Under the pieces are notes generated by a model. It had not been told where the DNA came from and did not search any database. It worked only from the letters and a program-made list of their open reading frames with translations. Shown here one piece after another: positions 57,816-64,000 of a DNA stretch of 64,000 nucleotides (position 1 is the stretch's first letter; each line of letters starts with the position of its first letter). The position numbers and the translations under genes are program-made. Source of the stretch: Taeniopygia guttata. Taxonomy: Eukaryota > Chordata > Aves > Passeriformes > Estrildidae. The stretch spans positions 64,064,514 through 64,128,513 of the forward strand of contig NC_133063.1 in NCBI RefSeq assembly GCF_048771995.1, in the 5' to 3' direction.

Positions 57816-64000
<6,185 letters not shown>

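Overview
The window reads as vertebrate nuclear DNA, almost certainly from a bird and probably a songbird. The dispersed repeats are CR1 LINE fragments in both orientations. There are no Alu or L1 sequences. The long retroviral elements are avian class II types whose env pairs with the alpharetrovirus transmembrane class. The one recognisable host gene is FSD2.

Host genes are few. At the right end four minus-strand exons (60984 down to 57816) form the C-terminal part of FSD2: the end of a fibronectin III domain, a linker and the complete SPRY domain. Intron phases agree at every junction, and a poly(A) signal follows at 57494-57489. Upstream FSD2 exons lie beyond the window or were not found. 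At the left end one plus-strand block (2969-3169) looks like a phase 1-1 internal exon of an unidentified gene. The rest of the unique sequence looks intergenic or intronic.

Two plus-strand endogenous retroviruses dominate the middle. ERV-1 (23426-28976) has two 395-bp LTRs that I find identical over their whole length, a 6-bp target duplication (AAAAAT) and a tRNA-Lys primer site. It has an intact 675-codon gag that lacks its nucleocapsid zinc knuckle. Pro and pol are absent; a T-rich segment of about 1.9 kb that I cannot explain stands in their place, followed by a collapsed env remnant. It is therefore a recent insertion of a defective element that must have used proteins supplied in trans. 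ERV-2 (39163-47598) is older (about 22 differences between its 565-bp LTRs by hand count) but nearly full length: intact gag, intact pro with a degenerate dUTPase-like region, pol with one stop and one frame break, and env with two frame breaks. Two -1 ribosomal slip sites, gag-pro and pro-pol, are preserved. ERV-2 is inserted in an older CR1 copy and is flanked by GTCTGA.

Other items are a probable solo LTR (35787-36442, TSD GGTGCC), nine CR1 segments from eight copies, several perfect or near-perfect hairpins (the longest at 12115-12197), and G/T- or C/A-only low-complexity tracts. I see no tRNA, rRNA or CRISPR array.
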